Assembly (NCBI GenBank): GCA_030681555.1
Contig: JAUXRW010000094.1
Span: forward strand, 1 to 36,842
Direction of reading: 5' to 3'
Source of the DNA: Acidimicrobiales bacterium
GTDB lineage: Bacteria; Actinomycetota; Acidimicrobiia; Acidimicrobiales; VFJN01
DNA length: 36,842 nt
The translations under genes and the position numbers were made by a program. The first letter of the stretch is position 1, and the number at the start of each line of letters is the position of its first letter. Shown here one piece after another: positions 20,804-28,920 of the stretch. The notes beneath the pieces were generated by a model. It was not told the DNA's origin. It did not search any database and was given only the letters and a program-made list of their open reading frames with translations.

Positions 20804-22435
20804 CCGAGCAGCCTGCGCAGGGCCAAGCACGCGATTCGCCGGGCGGGCGCCGTGCCACCAGGTCAGGACCGCCGCAGCATCGTCTCGGTCGAGGCGGTAC
20901 ATGGCGGTGGCCCGTTCGGCGAAGCGGTCGAGCTCCCCGGCGACCAAGGCGGCGGACGCGTCCTCCCACGCTCCACGATCGGGCGGGAGCGGAGCCGCGA
21001 GGGCGAGCGCGGTGGACGTGCGGATCGCTGCGGCCGAGAGCCCGGACCCGCCCATGCGGCCCACCGCCCACGCCGCGACGGGGGGCGCGCAGAGCACGGC
21101 GGCCAGGCGATCGACGTCGGCGGGATCGTGGGGGACGACGCTGACCACAGGGGTGCAGGGCACCCACGTGCCCGTGCGGTCGGCCGCCGCCTCGGTGACC
21201 CGGGTCTGGGTGGCCACGAGCACCTTCGGGCGGCGCAGGCGCTCCAGCCACGCCCCCACTGCCGGCGCATCGCGGGCCACGCCGGGGAGGTCGACGGCGG
21301 GGCGCTCCCAGATGGCCCTCGCGAACCGGACGGGCCGGCGGCCCCAGTGGGACGCGCCCACGTCGATCAGGCCGCTGGTCACGAGGGCGGCCACGTCGTC
21401 GCTGCGGGCTTCGTGCACGTGCCCGACCAGTCCGTAGTAGTGCTGGCGGAAGCCGCCCACCGCACCGGCCAGGTCGCCAACGGTGCGGTGGACGGCGACG
21501 ACCACTCGAGGCACGCCGCGTGCGCCGGCCAGCCGGAGCGACCACGACGGATCTGGGTCGGGCTCCCCCACCTCGAGCACCGGGAGGCAGACGTGGACGT
21601 TGGCCGCGAAAGTCGCAGCGTCCGGCACCACGAGGTCGACGAGGCGCGCCCGATCGGCAACCGCTCGCCGGGTCGCGCCGGCGTCGCGCGACGAGGCCGT
21701 CGACGTCGGCTGCACCATCGCCACGCGACCGCCGGGCCGGCACAGCTCGATTCCGAGCAGCAGGAACAGTGCGGCGCTGTCGGCGTAGGCGGACATTGCG
21801 TCCCCGAACCGGGCCCGGAGGGCGGCCTGCTCCGCTGCCGGGCGAGCAGTGGCTGCGGCCAGCTGGCCCTGGAAGGGCGGGTTGGCGACGACCGCACCGA
21901 AGCCCGTAGCGGGCGGGTCGGGCCACGCGGCCGCGCCCGAGCGGAGCGCGTCGGCCGCCACGAGGTGACCGGGGCCCGGCGCCGTGCCGCCGGACCAGAG
22001 GGCGATGGCCGCCTCGGTGGTGGCCGCAGCGATCGGATCGATGTCGCAACCCCAGAGGAGGTCGCGGGCCACGGCGACGGCGGGGACGCCCGCATCCACG
22101 AGCCGGCGCCCCACGGCCAGCAGCAGCGCACCTGCGCCGCACGCCGGATCCACCACCGGCAGGGGCGCCGGTCGAGGCAGGGCGAGGGCGGCGATGCGCT
22201 CGGCCAGCGGCGCCGGTGTGTAATGCGCGCCGCGGCGGCGCTGCCGGTCGGTGAGCGTCCGCTCGAGGGCCGCGCCGAGGTCGGCCGCCGGGTCGGCGCT
22301 GGGCTGCGCTTCGGCACGGGGCCGTCCGCCTGCGAGCCGCCACAGCCAGAGGCCGGCGGGCAGCTCGACCCCCGCGCCGCTGGCCAAGCCGCTGGCCACC
22401 CGGGCCAGCGCAACGGCTCGGTCCTCAGCCCCCAC
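20801..22435 (-). CDS. Orphan N6-adenine DNA methyltransferase (type IIG/Eco57I-like M domain)
   Basis: A 544-residue SAM-dependent methyltransferase. RRGAHYTPAPLAERI (68-82) is motif X. PVVDPACGAGALLLAV (93-108) is motif I, and GCDIDP (129-134) is motif II. VVANPPFQG (182-190) is the catalytic NPPF motif IV for adenine N6 methylation. GRVAMVQPTS lies in the later part of the domain, and the C-terminal ~230 residues probably contain target recognition. No PD-(D/E)xK nuclease part and no restriction gene is adjacent, so it looks solitary, either epigenetic or a remnant of a type IIG system. It could also methylate a non-DNA target, since NPPF enzymes vary. GTG 22435 is chosen because a TACGGT -10 box lies 7 bases upstream. 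The C-terminal stop overlaps the metX promoter. Confidence 0.82.
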   Translation of the reverse strand: MGAEDRAVALARVASGLASGAGVELPAGLWLWRLAGGRPRAEAQPSADPAADLGAALERTLTDRQRRRGAHYTPAPLAERIAALALPRPAPLPVVDPACGAGALLLAVGRRLVDAGVPAVAVARDLLWGCDIDPIAAATTEAAIALWSGGTAPGPGHLVAADALRSGAAAWPDPPATGFGAVVANPPFQGQLAAATARPAAEQAALRARFGDAMSAYADSAALFLLLGIELCRPGGRVAMVQPTSTASSRDAGATRRAVADRARLVDLVVPDAATFAANVHVCLPVLEVGEPDPDPSWSLRLAGARGVPRVVVAVHRTVGDLAGAVGGFRQHYYGLVGHVHEARSDDVAALVTSGLIDVGASHWGRRPVRFARAIWERPAVDLPGVARDAPAVGAWLERLRRPKVLVATQTRVTEAAADRTGTWVPCTPVVSVVPHDPADVDRLAAVLCAPPVAAWAVGRMGGSGLSAAAIRTSTALALAAPLPPDRGAWEDASAALVAGELDRFAERATAMYRLDRDDAAAVLTWWHGARPANRVLGPAQAAR

Positions 22436-22442
22436 CGACCCG

Positions 22443-22448
22443 ACCGTA
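22443..22448 (-). promoter_or_regulatory. -10 box of leaderless promoter for the DNA methyltransferase
   Basis: On the minus strand TACGGT is followed by 7 bases and the GTG at 22435. This is the main reason for that start choice, as no Shine-Dalgarno sequence is near any candidate start. Confidence 0.5.
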
Positions 22449-22645
22449 CCGATCTCGGCGGTAGGTTTCGTGCGATAGGCGTGGACGGCCCCCTCGTCAC
22501 CCGGCCCTGCCCGGAGCGGCTGCGGCCCCTGCCGATCTGGCGTCCGAGAGCTATGACGGCACGTCACCTTCGACGGGCCCCACCACCCGTTCCTGCCGCT
22601 CGTGCTGGCCGCCGACGCGACGGAGCACCCGGGCCCGGAGCCCTG

Positions 22646-23860
22646 CTACCGGCGGGTGGGGGTGCCCGCGCTGTGCGGGTCCCAGGAGGCGAGGTCCTCG
22701 AGCCGGGCGTCGTTCGAGAACATCTCCGCGATCGGCTGCAGCACGCCGATCCGCTTCTGGAGCCGCTTGATCTCCAGCTCCTGGTTCCAGATCGAGAGCG
22801 TGACCGCCATGCCCTTCGAGCCCGCGCGAGCCGTGCGCCCGGAGCGGTGCAGGTAGGTCTTGTGGTCCGGCGCGGGGTCGTAGTGGATGACGACGTCGAT
22901 GTCGTCGATGTGCAGGCCGCGGGCCGCCACGTCGGTGGCGACCATGACCTGGAGCTTGCCCGCGGTGAAGTGCCTGAGCGCGTCCTCGCGCTGGCTCTGG
23001 CGCAGGTCACCGTGAATAGCGGCGGCCCGGACGCCCTCCTCGTTGAGCGCGGACGCCAGGCGATCGGCGACGCGCTTCGTGTTGGTGAACACCAGCACGC
23101 GGCCGCTGTTGCGGGCGATCGTGGCGGCGACCTTCACCTTGTCCATCTCGTGGACGAAGAGGAACCGGTGGAGCATGGCGTCGACCGTGACGGTGCTCGA
23201 CTCGACCTCGTGGTACACGGGATCGTGCTGGTAGCGCTTGATCAGCCCGTCGACCACGCCGTCGAGGGTGGCGGAGAAGAGCAGCGTCTGGTGCTCGCCG
23301 TCCACGTGGCGGAGCAGCCATTCGACCTGGGGTAGGAAGCCCATGTCGGCCATGCGGTCGGCTTCGTCGACGACCACGATCTCGAGGCCGCCGAGCTCCA
23401 CCTCCTTGCGGTCGACGAGGTCGATCAGGCGGCCAGGGGTGGCGATGATCGCTTCCACCCCGTTGCTCAGCGCCTTGATCTGCTTGTTCATGTCGGCGCC
23501 CCCGTAGACGGCCACCACGCGGCTGCCGATGGCCTCGGCCAGCGGCGCGAGCACGTCGTGGACCTGCAGCGCCAGCTCCCGGGTGGGCACGAGCACCAGC
23601 CCGCGGGGACGGCGGGACTCGGCGTGGTCGAGGCGCTCCAGGAGCGGCAGGCCGAAGGCCAGCGTCTTCCCGGAACCGGTCTTGGCCTTGCCGCAGACGT
23701 CGCGCCCGGCGAGGGCATCGGCGATGGAGAGGCGCTGGATGGCGAACGGCTCGGTGATGCCCTGGTCGGCCAGGACCTTCACGAGCCGCTCGGATACGCC
23801 GAGCTGCTCGAAGGTGAGGGGCTCGTCGTTCCGGTTCGGTTGTGCTGTCGGTTCGTCCAT
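22646..23860 (-). CDS. DEAD-box ATP-dependent RNA helicase
   Basis: A 404-residue RNA helicase core with almost no extensions. The Q motif (TFEQLGVSERLVKVLADQGITEP, abridged) is followed by Walker A AKTGSGKT (59-66), PTREL (92-96), TPGR (141-144), DEAD (165-168) and SAT (196-198). In the second RecA domain are VFTNTKR, VATDVAARGLHIDDIDVVIHYD and HRSGRTARAG. It remodels RNA in ribosome assembly, cold adaptation or decay; without the variable tails the exact role is unclear. A long basic C-terminal tail, seen in RhlE or DeaD types, is missing. The ATG at 23860 follows a TAACCT -10 box by 13 bases, giving a leader of a few bases at most. An in-frame ATG 45 bases upstream precedes the -10 box and is rejected. 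Confidence 0.95.
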   Translation of the reverse strand: MDEPTAQPNRNDEPLTFEQLGVSERLVKVLADQGITEPFAIQRLSIADALAGRDVCGKAKTGSGKTLAFGLPLLERLDHAESRRPRGLVLVPTRELALQVHDVLAPLAEAIGSRVVAVYGGADMNKQIKALSNGVEAIIATPGRLIDLVDRKEVELGGLEIVVVDEADRMADMGFLPQVEWLLRHVDGEHQTLLFSATLDGVVDGLIKRYQHDPVYHEVESSTVTVDAMLHRFLFVHEMDKVKVAATIARNSGRVLVFTNTKRVADRLASALNEEGVRAAAIHGDLRQSQREDALRHFTAGKLQVMVATDVAARGLHIDDIDVVIHYDPAPDHKTYLHRSGRTARAGSKGMAVTLSIWNQELEIKRLQKRIGVLQPIAEMFSNDARLEDLASWDPHSAGTPTRR

Positions 23861-23873
23861 GATGTTGCCGCCC

Positions 23874-23879
23874 AGGTTA
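23874..23879 (-). promoter_or_regulatory. -10 box for the RNA helicase
   Basis: On the minus strand TAACCT lies 13 bases before the ATG at 23860, implying a 5' leader of only about five or six bases. Confidence 0.45.
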
Positions 23880-23944
23880 CCGGCGCGGCTTGCGCCAGCC
23901 CGCATCGCCGGCTTCCCCGGAGGCGCCTCGGCGGCGCCGGCCGC

Positions 23945-24430
23945 TCAGGCGGGCAGCGCGGCCTCGATGGCCTCGACCAGGGCGGGGTCCTCGGGCACCA
24001 CCTGGGGGCGGAAGCGGGTGACCGCCCCCCCGGGGGCGACGAGGAACTTCTCGAAGTTCCACGACACGTCGCCGGCGTTGCCCTCGGCGTCGGAGACCTC
24101 GGTGAGCTCGGCGAAGAGACCGTGCCGGCCGTCCCCGTTCACCTCGACCTTCTCCGCGAGCGGGAAGGTGACCCCGTAGGTCGTCGAGCAGAACGTGGCG
24201 ATCTCCTCGGCGGAGCCTGGCTCCTGGCCGAGGAACTGGTTGCAGGGCACGCCGAGCACGGAGAATCCCTTGTCGGCGTACTCCTCGTGGAGCTTCTCGA
24301 GGCCCTCGTACTGCGGCGTCAGGCCGCACTTCGAGGCGACGTTGACGATGAGGACCGCCTTGTCCTCGAAGTCGTGGAGGTCGAGGGGCGTGCCGTCGAG
24401 GCGGTTGAGCTGATGGTCGTAGATCGACAT
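23945..24430 (-). CDS. Glutathione peroxidase family thiol peroxidase
   Basis: A 161-residue cytoplasmic peroxidase of the GPx/BtuE family. The peroxidatic residue is Cys35 (NVASKCGLTPQY) rather than selenocysteine. The other tetrad members are Gln69 (NQFLGQEPG), Trp124 and Asn125 (VSWNFEKF). A second Cys at 81 (FCSTTYG) matches the resolving cysteine of thioredoxin-dependent members, so thioredoxin is the likelier reductant. Actinobacteria generally lack glutathione, which supports this. It reduces hydrogen peroxide and lipid hydroperoxides. ATG 24430 follows a TAGGTT -10 box by 7 bases (leaderless). It is divergent from the dioxygenase gene at 24531, with about 100 bases between them. Confidence 0.95.
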   Translation of the reverse strand: MSIYDHQLNRLDGTPLDLHDFEDKAVLIVNVASKCGLTPQYEGLEKLHEEYADKGFSVLGVPCNQFLGQEPGSAEEIATFCSTTYGVTFPLAEKVEVNGDGRHGLFAELTEVSDAEGNAGDVSWNFEKFLVAPGGAVTRFRPQVVPEDPALVEAIEAALPA

Positions 24431-24437
24431 GCCCTCG

Positions 24438-24443
24438 AACCTA
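24438..24443 (-). promoter_or_regulatory. -10 box of leaderless promoter for the peroxidase
   Basis: On the minus strand TAGGTT is followed by 7 bases and the ATG at 24430. It faces the plus-strand promoter at 24518 about 75 bases away. Confidence 0.5.
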
Positions 24444-24517
24444 TCTGCACGACGGCCGAGCACCCGCACGATGGTGGCCTCGAACTCGGTGGTGCCCCGC
24501 GGCCGGGCCCATCGGAG

Positions 24518-24523
24518 TACCTT
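24518..24523 (+). promoter_or_regulatory. -10 box of leaderless promoter for the PhyH operon
   Basis: TACCTT is followed by 7 bases and the GTG at 24531. It supports GTG 24531 as the start over an in-frame ATG at 24429, which would overlap the divergent peroxidase gene. Confidence 0.5.
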
Positions 24524-24530
24524 GCCCGAC

Positions 24531-25346
24531 GTGCGCACCCTGACGCCCGCCGAGCTGGCCGACCACACCGCCCGGATCGGCGAGCAGGGGTACACCATCG
24601 TCCCCGATGCCATCGAGCCCGACCTCGTCGAGGAGATCGACCGCGAGCTGCACCGGCTGGAGGGGGAGCTCGGGACCCTGCCCGCCACCAACGACTTCGA
24701 GGGCAGCCAGACCGTCCGCATCTACAACCTGCTCGTCCACGGGCGACCCTTCGAGCGCATCCCGACGCACCCCAACGTGCTCCCGGTCGTGGAGTCCGTG
24801 CTCGACGACGGGTGCCTCATCTCATCGCTTTCCTCGATCGCGATCTGCGCGGGCGAGACGCCGCAGCCGATCCATGCCGACGACCAGCTGATGCCGATCC
24901 CCAAGCCGCACCCGCCGACGGTCTGCAACACGATGTGGGCGATCACGGACTTCACCGAGGCGAACGGTGCCACCCGCGTCATCCCGGGGTCACACCTCGC
25001 GGACGCCTCGCCGGACTACGGGACGCACTACGACTCGATCCCCGCCGATATGGAGCGCGGCTCGGTGCTCGTGTGGCACGGCAGCCTCTGGCACGGCGGC
25101 GGGGCCAACACCACCGACCAGCGCCGCATCGGCGTGGCCATGAACTACTGCGCCGGCTACATCCGCCAGCAGGAGAACCAGCAGCTCGGGATCCCGCGGG
25201 AGATCGCCGCGGGTTTCACGGAGCGCCTGCAGCGCCTGTGCGGGTACAGCGTGTACTACGGGCTGATCGGCCACATCGACAAGCGCGATCCCATCGAGCT
25301 GCTGCGGGGCGAGCGCCCGCACGGCATGGTCTGGGACGGCCTCTGA
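24531..25346 (+). CDS. Phytanoyl-CoA dioxygenase (PhyH) family Fe(II)/2-oxoglutarate oxygenase
   Basis: A 271-residue cytoplasmic non-heme iron oxygenase. The iron triad is His115 and Asp117 in IHADDQ and the distal His188 in WHGSLWHGGGAN. Arg199 (TTDQRRIG) is the likely 2-oxoglutarate carboxylate binder. The DFTEANGATRVIPGSH block (140-155) is the PhyH hallmark. These enzymes hydroxylate unactivated carbon in acyl-CoA, fatty, terpenoid or natural-product substrates; the substrate here is unknown. It leads a three-gene operon with a one-base overlap (TGATG) to the lipocalin-like gene and then a serine hydrolase. Together these suggest oxidation and release of a hydrophobic substrate. Confidence 0.9.
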   Translation: MRTLTPAELADHTARIGEQGYTIVPDAIEPDLVEEIDRELHRLEGELGTLPATNDFEGSQTVRIYNLLVHGRPFERIPTHPNVLPVVESVLDDGCLISSLSSIAICAGETPQPIHADDQLMPIPKPHPPTVCNTMWAITDFTEANGATRVIPGSHLADASPDYGTHYDSIPADMERGSVLVWHGSLWHGGGANTTDQRRIGVAMNYCAGYIRQQENQQLGIPREIAAGFTERLQRLCGYSVYYGLIGHIDKRDPIELLRGERPHGMVWDGL

Positions 25347-26251
25347 TGCCCACGGTCGGGATCACCGACGAGTGCGAGGGGCTCCACCCCGTCGAGGACC
25401 CGTCGGAGCACTGGAGCGACTCGCTCTACTTCAACGCCTGGGACCCGGCGACCGACGCCTTCGTCATGACGCGGATCGCCGTCAAGGCCAACGCCTCGCA
25501 GGTCACGGCGGGGATGGTGGTGTGGCTCGCGGGCCAGCCGGTCTACGGCTACGGCGACGAGCTCGACGAGATCCCGCCGACGGACTGGGACGTGATGTCC
25601 GTCGGCGCCATCACCTACCGCATGCTGGAGTCGCGCCAGCGCTGGGTGGTGCAGCTCGCCGGCGCGGACGGGCGAGCCCACCTCGAGTGGGAGGGGCTGA
25701 GCCCGGCCACCGCCTACGACGGCCACCCGGCCGGCGGGCTTCCCCAGGCCGTGGCCTGGGGACACTACGAGCAGAGCTGCCGGGTCACCGGGGACCTGGA
25801 GGTCGGCGGCCGGCGCATCCGCTTCGACGGGTTCGGCCAGCGAGACCACTCCTGGGGTCATCGCCACTGGGCGGGCCTCCACCAGTGGCACTGGGTGACC
25901 GGGTTCCTCCGCGACGGGCGGGCCTTCAACCTGTTCGAGGTCCACGAGCACCACGGCGTGCCGATGATCAACGGGTTCGTACGGGGGCCCGACGGCGACG
26001 AGTACGTCGTGGCCTCGGCTCGCGAGCACGAGCTCTCCGACGACGGCGGCACCGAGCACTACCGGGTGGTGCTGCAGCTGGCGAGCGGCGAGGCTCTCGA
26101 GGTCACCGGCGAGCGGGCCGGCCTCTCCATCCCGGTCCGGCCTGCGGCCGACCAGCCCGTCACCGTCCACGAGACGCCGATGCGGCTGCGGGCGGGTGAC
26201 GGCACGGAGGGCTACGGCATCTACGAGCACCTCGTCACCGAGTTCGAGTGA
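25346..26251 (+). CDS. DUF7065/DUF7064 lipocalin-like (AttH/CrtC-type) protein
   Basis: A 301-residue soluble protein with the two-part pattern of the DUF7065-DUF7064 proteins, which resemble the AttH/CrtC double-lipocalin fold. The N-terminal half has HWSDSLYFNAWDPATDAFV and beta-rich Trp/Gly segments. The second half begins around RIRFDGFGQRDHSWGHRHW, whose RDHSWG motif is the clearest family mark, followed by HQWHWVTGF and RAFNLFEVHEHHG. CrtC hydrates carotenoid double bonds and other relatives bind lipids, so a hydrophobic substrate or hydratase/cyclase-like role is possible but unproven. The ATG overlaps the dioxygenase stop by one base and the stop overlaps the next GTG by four. Its partners make a joint pathway likely. 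Assignment rests on pattern recall, not a search. Confidence 0.72.
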   Translation: MPTVGITDECEGLHPVEDPSEHWSDSLYFNAWDPATDAFVMTRIAVKANASQVTAGMVVWLAGQPVYGYGDELDEIPPTDWDVMSVGAITYRMLESRQRWVVQLAGADGRAHLEWEGLSPATAYDGHPAGGLPQAVAWGHYEQSCRVTGDLEVGGRRIRFDGFGQRDHSWGHRHWAGLHQWHWVTGFLRDGRAFNLFEVHEHHGVPMINGFVRGPDGDEYVVASAREHELSDDGGTEHYRVVLQLASGEALEVTGERAGLSIPVRPAADQPVTVHETPMRLRAGDGTEGYGIYEHLVTEFE

Positions 26252-27078
26252 CCGACGGGCTGAGCGGTCTGGCGGGATGGCCGGGCACACACCGAGCGGC
26301 CGGGTGGTTGGCCGCCGACGGCCGCGCCGCGACCGCCGGTGAGATCGACCGCTCCTTCCGGCTCGCGTCGGTCACCAAGCTTCTGACCGCGACGGCGGTG
26401 CTGGTGGCCGTGCAGGAGGAGATCGTCCACCTCGACGAACCGGCGGGTCCGCCGGACGCCACCGTGCGGCTGCTGCTGTGCCACGCCTCGGGCCTGCCGT
26501 TCGACGGCTCGAAGCCGATCGCCGCCCCCGGCACCCGGCGGGTCTACGGCAACCCGGCGTTCGAGCTGCTCGGCGAGCTCGTGGCGGAGCGGGCCGGGCT
26601 GCCGTTCCACCAGTACACGGCGGCGGCCGTGCTCCAGCCACTTGGCATGGCGGGCACGGACTGCGTCGGGTCACCGGCGCACGGCTCGTCCACCACGCTG
26701 CCCGACCTGCTGCGGTTCGCGGACGAGCTGCTGCACCCGGGGCGTGTGCTGGCGCCGGAGACCCTGGCGTCCGCCATCACGCCGCAGCTCCCCGAGCTGG
26801 CCGGCGTCCTGCCGGGGTTCGGCCGCCAGGACCCCAACCCGTGGGGGCTCGGCTTCGAGCTCCACGGCGAGAAGGCGCCGCACTGGATGCCGCCGGGGTC
26901 GTCCCCGCGGACCTTCGGCCACTTCGGCCAGTCCGGCGCGTTCCTGTGGGTCGACCCGGACGCCGGCGTGGCCTGTGCAGCGCTCACGTACGAGCCGTTC
27001 GGCGACTGGGCGGCCACCGCCTGGCCCGCGCTCGGCGGCGAGGTGCTCGCCGCCGCCAGCCCCACCCCCGATCTGTGA
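26248..27078 (+). CDS. Beta-lactamase-fold serine hydrolase (class C/AmpC-like esterase family)
   Basis: A 276-residue enzyme with the serine beta-lactamase/penicillin-binding-protein triad: S41-x-x-K44 (SVTK), Y100-x-N102 (VYGNPAF) and H225-x-G227 (HFGQSG). The last replaces the KTG of true beta-lactamases, as in many esterases of family VIII. No signal peptide is present, so it is cytoplasmic and not a drug-resistance enzyme. It probably hydrolyses or transfers an ester or amide made in the same operon. At 276 residues it is shorter than the usual 350-400, with a compact all-helical domain. It starts at GTG within a GTGA overlap with the preceding stop. A 9-bp stem hairpin overlaps its stop codon and likely ends transcription. 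Confidence 0.85.
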   Translation: MTDGLSGLAGWPGTHRAAGWLAADGRAATAGEIDRSFRLASVTKLLTATAVLVAVQEEIVHLDEPAGPPDATVRLLLCHASGLPFDGSKPIAAPGTRRVYGNPAFELLGELVAERAGLPFHQYTAAAVLQPLGMAGTDCVGSPAHGSSTTLPDLLRFADELLHPGRVLAPETLASAITPQLPELAGVLPGFGRQDPNPWGLGFELHGEKAPHWMPPGSSPRTFGHFGQSGAFLWVDPDAGVACAALTYEPFGDWAATAWPALGGEVLAAASPTPDL

Positions 27079-27116
27079 ACGGAATCCGGCAGCTGTTGCC
27101 GGTCTCGGTTCACAGA
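27072..27116. terminator. Two-stem hairpin at a convergent gene junction
   Basis: TCTGTGAAC (27072-27080) pairs with GTTCACAGA (27108-27116), and inside it CCGGCA (27086-27091) pairs with TGCCGG (27097-27102). The outer arm contains the stop codon of the serine hydrolase gene. The right arm ends 6 bases before the stop of the acyl-CoA dehydrogenase gene on the other strand. It is placed to act as a bidirectional terminator, though no T-run is present. Confidence 0.55.
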
Positions 27117-27121
27117 ACGGG

Positions 27122-28915
27122 TCAGAAGGTGGCGGCGGCGAGATCGCGGTTGGTGGCGGTGACGGCGGGGACGAGGGCGGCGGCCTGCGGCAGGATCTGC
27201 TCGCAGAAGAACCGGGCGGTCAGCACCTTGCCTTCGTAGAAAACCTTGTCGTCGGGCGACGCGTCGGCGAGTGCCTTCGTTGCGGCGACGGCCTGGAGGG
27301 CCATCGTCCACCCGCCGGTGACGACGCTGAACAGACGCAGGTAGGGCGTGGCGCCGGCCAGTGCGTCGAGCGGCTGGCTCAGGCCGTTGGCCAGGAGCCA
27401 GTCGGTCGCCGTGCGCAGCGCGGCCAGGCCGTCGGCCAACGCCGACCGGATCGACGCCAGGTCCTCACCCGCCTCGGCCAGTTTGGCGTCGGCGGCCTCG
27501 ATGTAGGCGAGGTAGTCGGCGACCGCGCCGCCGGCCCGCATCGGGAGCTTGCGGCCCACGAGATCGATGGCCTGGATGCCGTTCGTGCCCTCATAGATGG
27601 GGGCGATCCGGGCGTCGCGGTAGTGCTGGGCCACCCCCGTCTCCTCGATGTAGCCCATGCCGCCGAACACCTGGACGGCGAGGCTGGTGAGCTCGACCCC
27701 GAGGTCGGTGCCCCACCCCTTCGACACGGGTGTGAGCAGGTCGGCCAGCTCGTCGCACGCCGTGCGCGTCGCCTCGTCGGGCGCGTGCCGGGAGCGGTCT
27801 ATCGCGGCCGCGTTGGCGTAGGTGATGCCCCGCAGCGCCTCGATGCAGGACTTCATGGTCAGCAGCATCCGGCGGATGTCGGGGTGGTCGACGATCGCAC
27901 TCTGCTCGCCGGGTGCGGCGCCGGGGGCCCGTCCCTGCTTGCGCTCCTTGGCGTACTCGACCGCCATCTGGAAGGCTCGCTGGGCCAGGGAGAGCCCCTC
28001 GAGGCCGACGGAGAGGCGGGCGTTGTTCATCATCGTGAACATGTACCGCATGCCCGCGTTCTCGTCGCCGATGAGGTAGCCGAGCGCTCCTTCGCCCCGC
28101 TCGCCGTAGGCCAGCACGCAGGTGGGACTGGCCTTGATCCCCATCTTGTGCTCGATCGACACGCAGGTGACGTCGTTGCGCTCGCCCGGGTTGCCGTCGG
28201 CGTCGAGGCGGAGCTTCGGCACGACGAAGCAGCTGATGCCCTTCGTGCCTGGCGGTGCGCCCGGGGTGCGGGCGAGCACGAGGTGGATGATGTTCTCGGC
28301 CATGTCGTGCTCGCCGAACGAGATGAAGATCTTCGTGCCAGTGATGCGGTAGGTGCCGTCGTCCTGCGGGATCGCTTTGGTGGTGAGGGCCCCCACGTCC
28401 GACCCGGCCTGCGGCTCCGTGAGGTTCATGGTGCCGGTCCACTCGCCCGTCACCATCTTCGGGACGTAGGTCTCCTTCAGCTCCTCGGACGCGTGGTGGA
28501 GGAGCATGTCGATGGCGCCCTGGTTGAGCAGCGGGCACATCGAGAAGGCCATGTTGGCGGAGGTGAGGATCTCCTGCATGGCGACGCCGACGAGCCACGG
28601 GAACCCGCCACCGCCGTACTCCTCCGGGAAGGCGACGCCCCCCCAGCCCGCGTCGACGTAGGCCTTGTACGCCGCCACGAACCCGTCGGGCGTCGTGACC
28701 GACCCGTCGTCGTTTCGCAAGCTCCCCTGCACGTCGCCGACGCGGTTCAGCGGGGCGACGACGTCCTCCACGAACCGGGCGTTCTCCTCGAGGACGCCGT
28801 AGACGGCATCCGCCTCGACGTGGCCGAACGGCGGGAGCGCCGAGATCGACTCCAGGTCGACGAGGTGCTCGAGGACGAAGCGGATCTCACGGAGGGGAGC
28901 GGTGTACTCAGCCAT
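27122..28915 (-). CDS. Long-form acyl-CoA dehydrogenase (DmdC/FadE5-like)
   Basis: A 597-residue FAD enzyme of the long acyl-CoA dehydrogenase group, which has an N-terminal extension and a C-terminal ~130-residue helical domain absent from ordinary 380-residue members. It starts MAEYTAPLREIRFVLEHLVD, typical of this group. TMNLTEPQAGSDVGAL, TGTKIFISFGEHDM and QVFGGMGYIEETGV are the FAD and substrate blocks. The catalytic Glu is in PIYEGTNGIQAIDL, roughly residue 435. Relatives include 3-methylmercaptopropionyl-CoA dehydrogenase DmdC and mycobacterial FadE5, so the chain length of the substrate is open. The ATG at 28915 is 6 bases after a TAGCCT -10 box, which lies within a palindrome (28921-28936). 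It follows the egt operon on the same strand but has its own promoter. Confidence 0.93.
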   Translation of the reverse strand: MAEYTAPLREIRFVLEHLVDLESISALPPFGHVEADAVYGVLEENARFVEDVVAPLNRVGDVQGSLRNDDGSVTTPDGFVAAYKAYVDAGWGGVAFPEEYGGGGFPWLVGVAMQEILTSANMAFSMCPLLNQGAIDMLLHHASEELKETYVPKMVTGEWTGTMNLTEPQAGSDVGALTTKAIPQDDGTYRITGTKIFISFGEHDMAENIIHLVLARTPGAPPGTKGISCFVVPKLRLDADGNPGERNDVTCVSIEHKMGIKASPTCVLAYGERGEGALGYLIGDENAGMRYMFTMMNNARLSVGLEGLSLAQRAFQMAVEYAKERKQGRAPGAAPGEQSAIVDHPDIRRMLLTMKSCIEALRGITYANAAAIDRSRHAPDEATRTACDELADLLTPVSKGWGTDLGVELTSLAVQVFGGMGYIEETGVAQHYRDARIAPIYEGTNGIQAIDLVGRKLPMRAGGAVADYLAYIEAADAKLAEAGEDLASIRSALADGLAALRTATDWLLANGLSQPLDALAGATPYLRLFSVVTGGWTMALQAVAATKALADASPDDKVFYEGKVLTARFFCEQILPQAAALVPAVTATNRDLAAATF

Positions 28916-28920
28916 GCGCT

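Noticed and set aside
19371-22343. A 990-codon frame joining the DNA methyltransferase region to MetX
   Set aside because: The methyltransferase family match is in a different frame, and the frame would run through the SAM riboswitch. MetX starts at 20612.
26248-27078. A beta-lactamase resistance gene
   Set aside because: There is no signal peptide and no KTG motif (HxG instead), and the gene sits in an oxygenase operon. An esterase-like role fits better.
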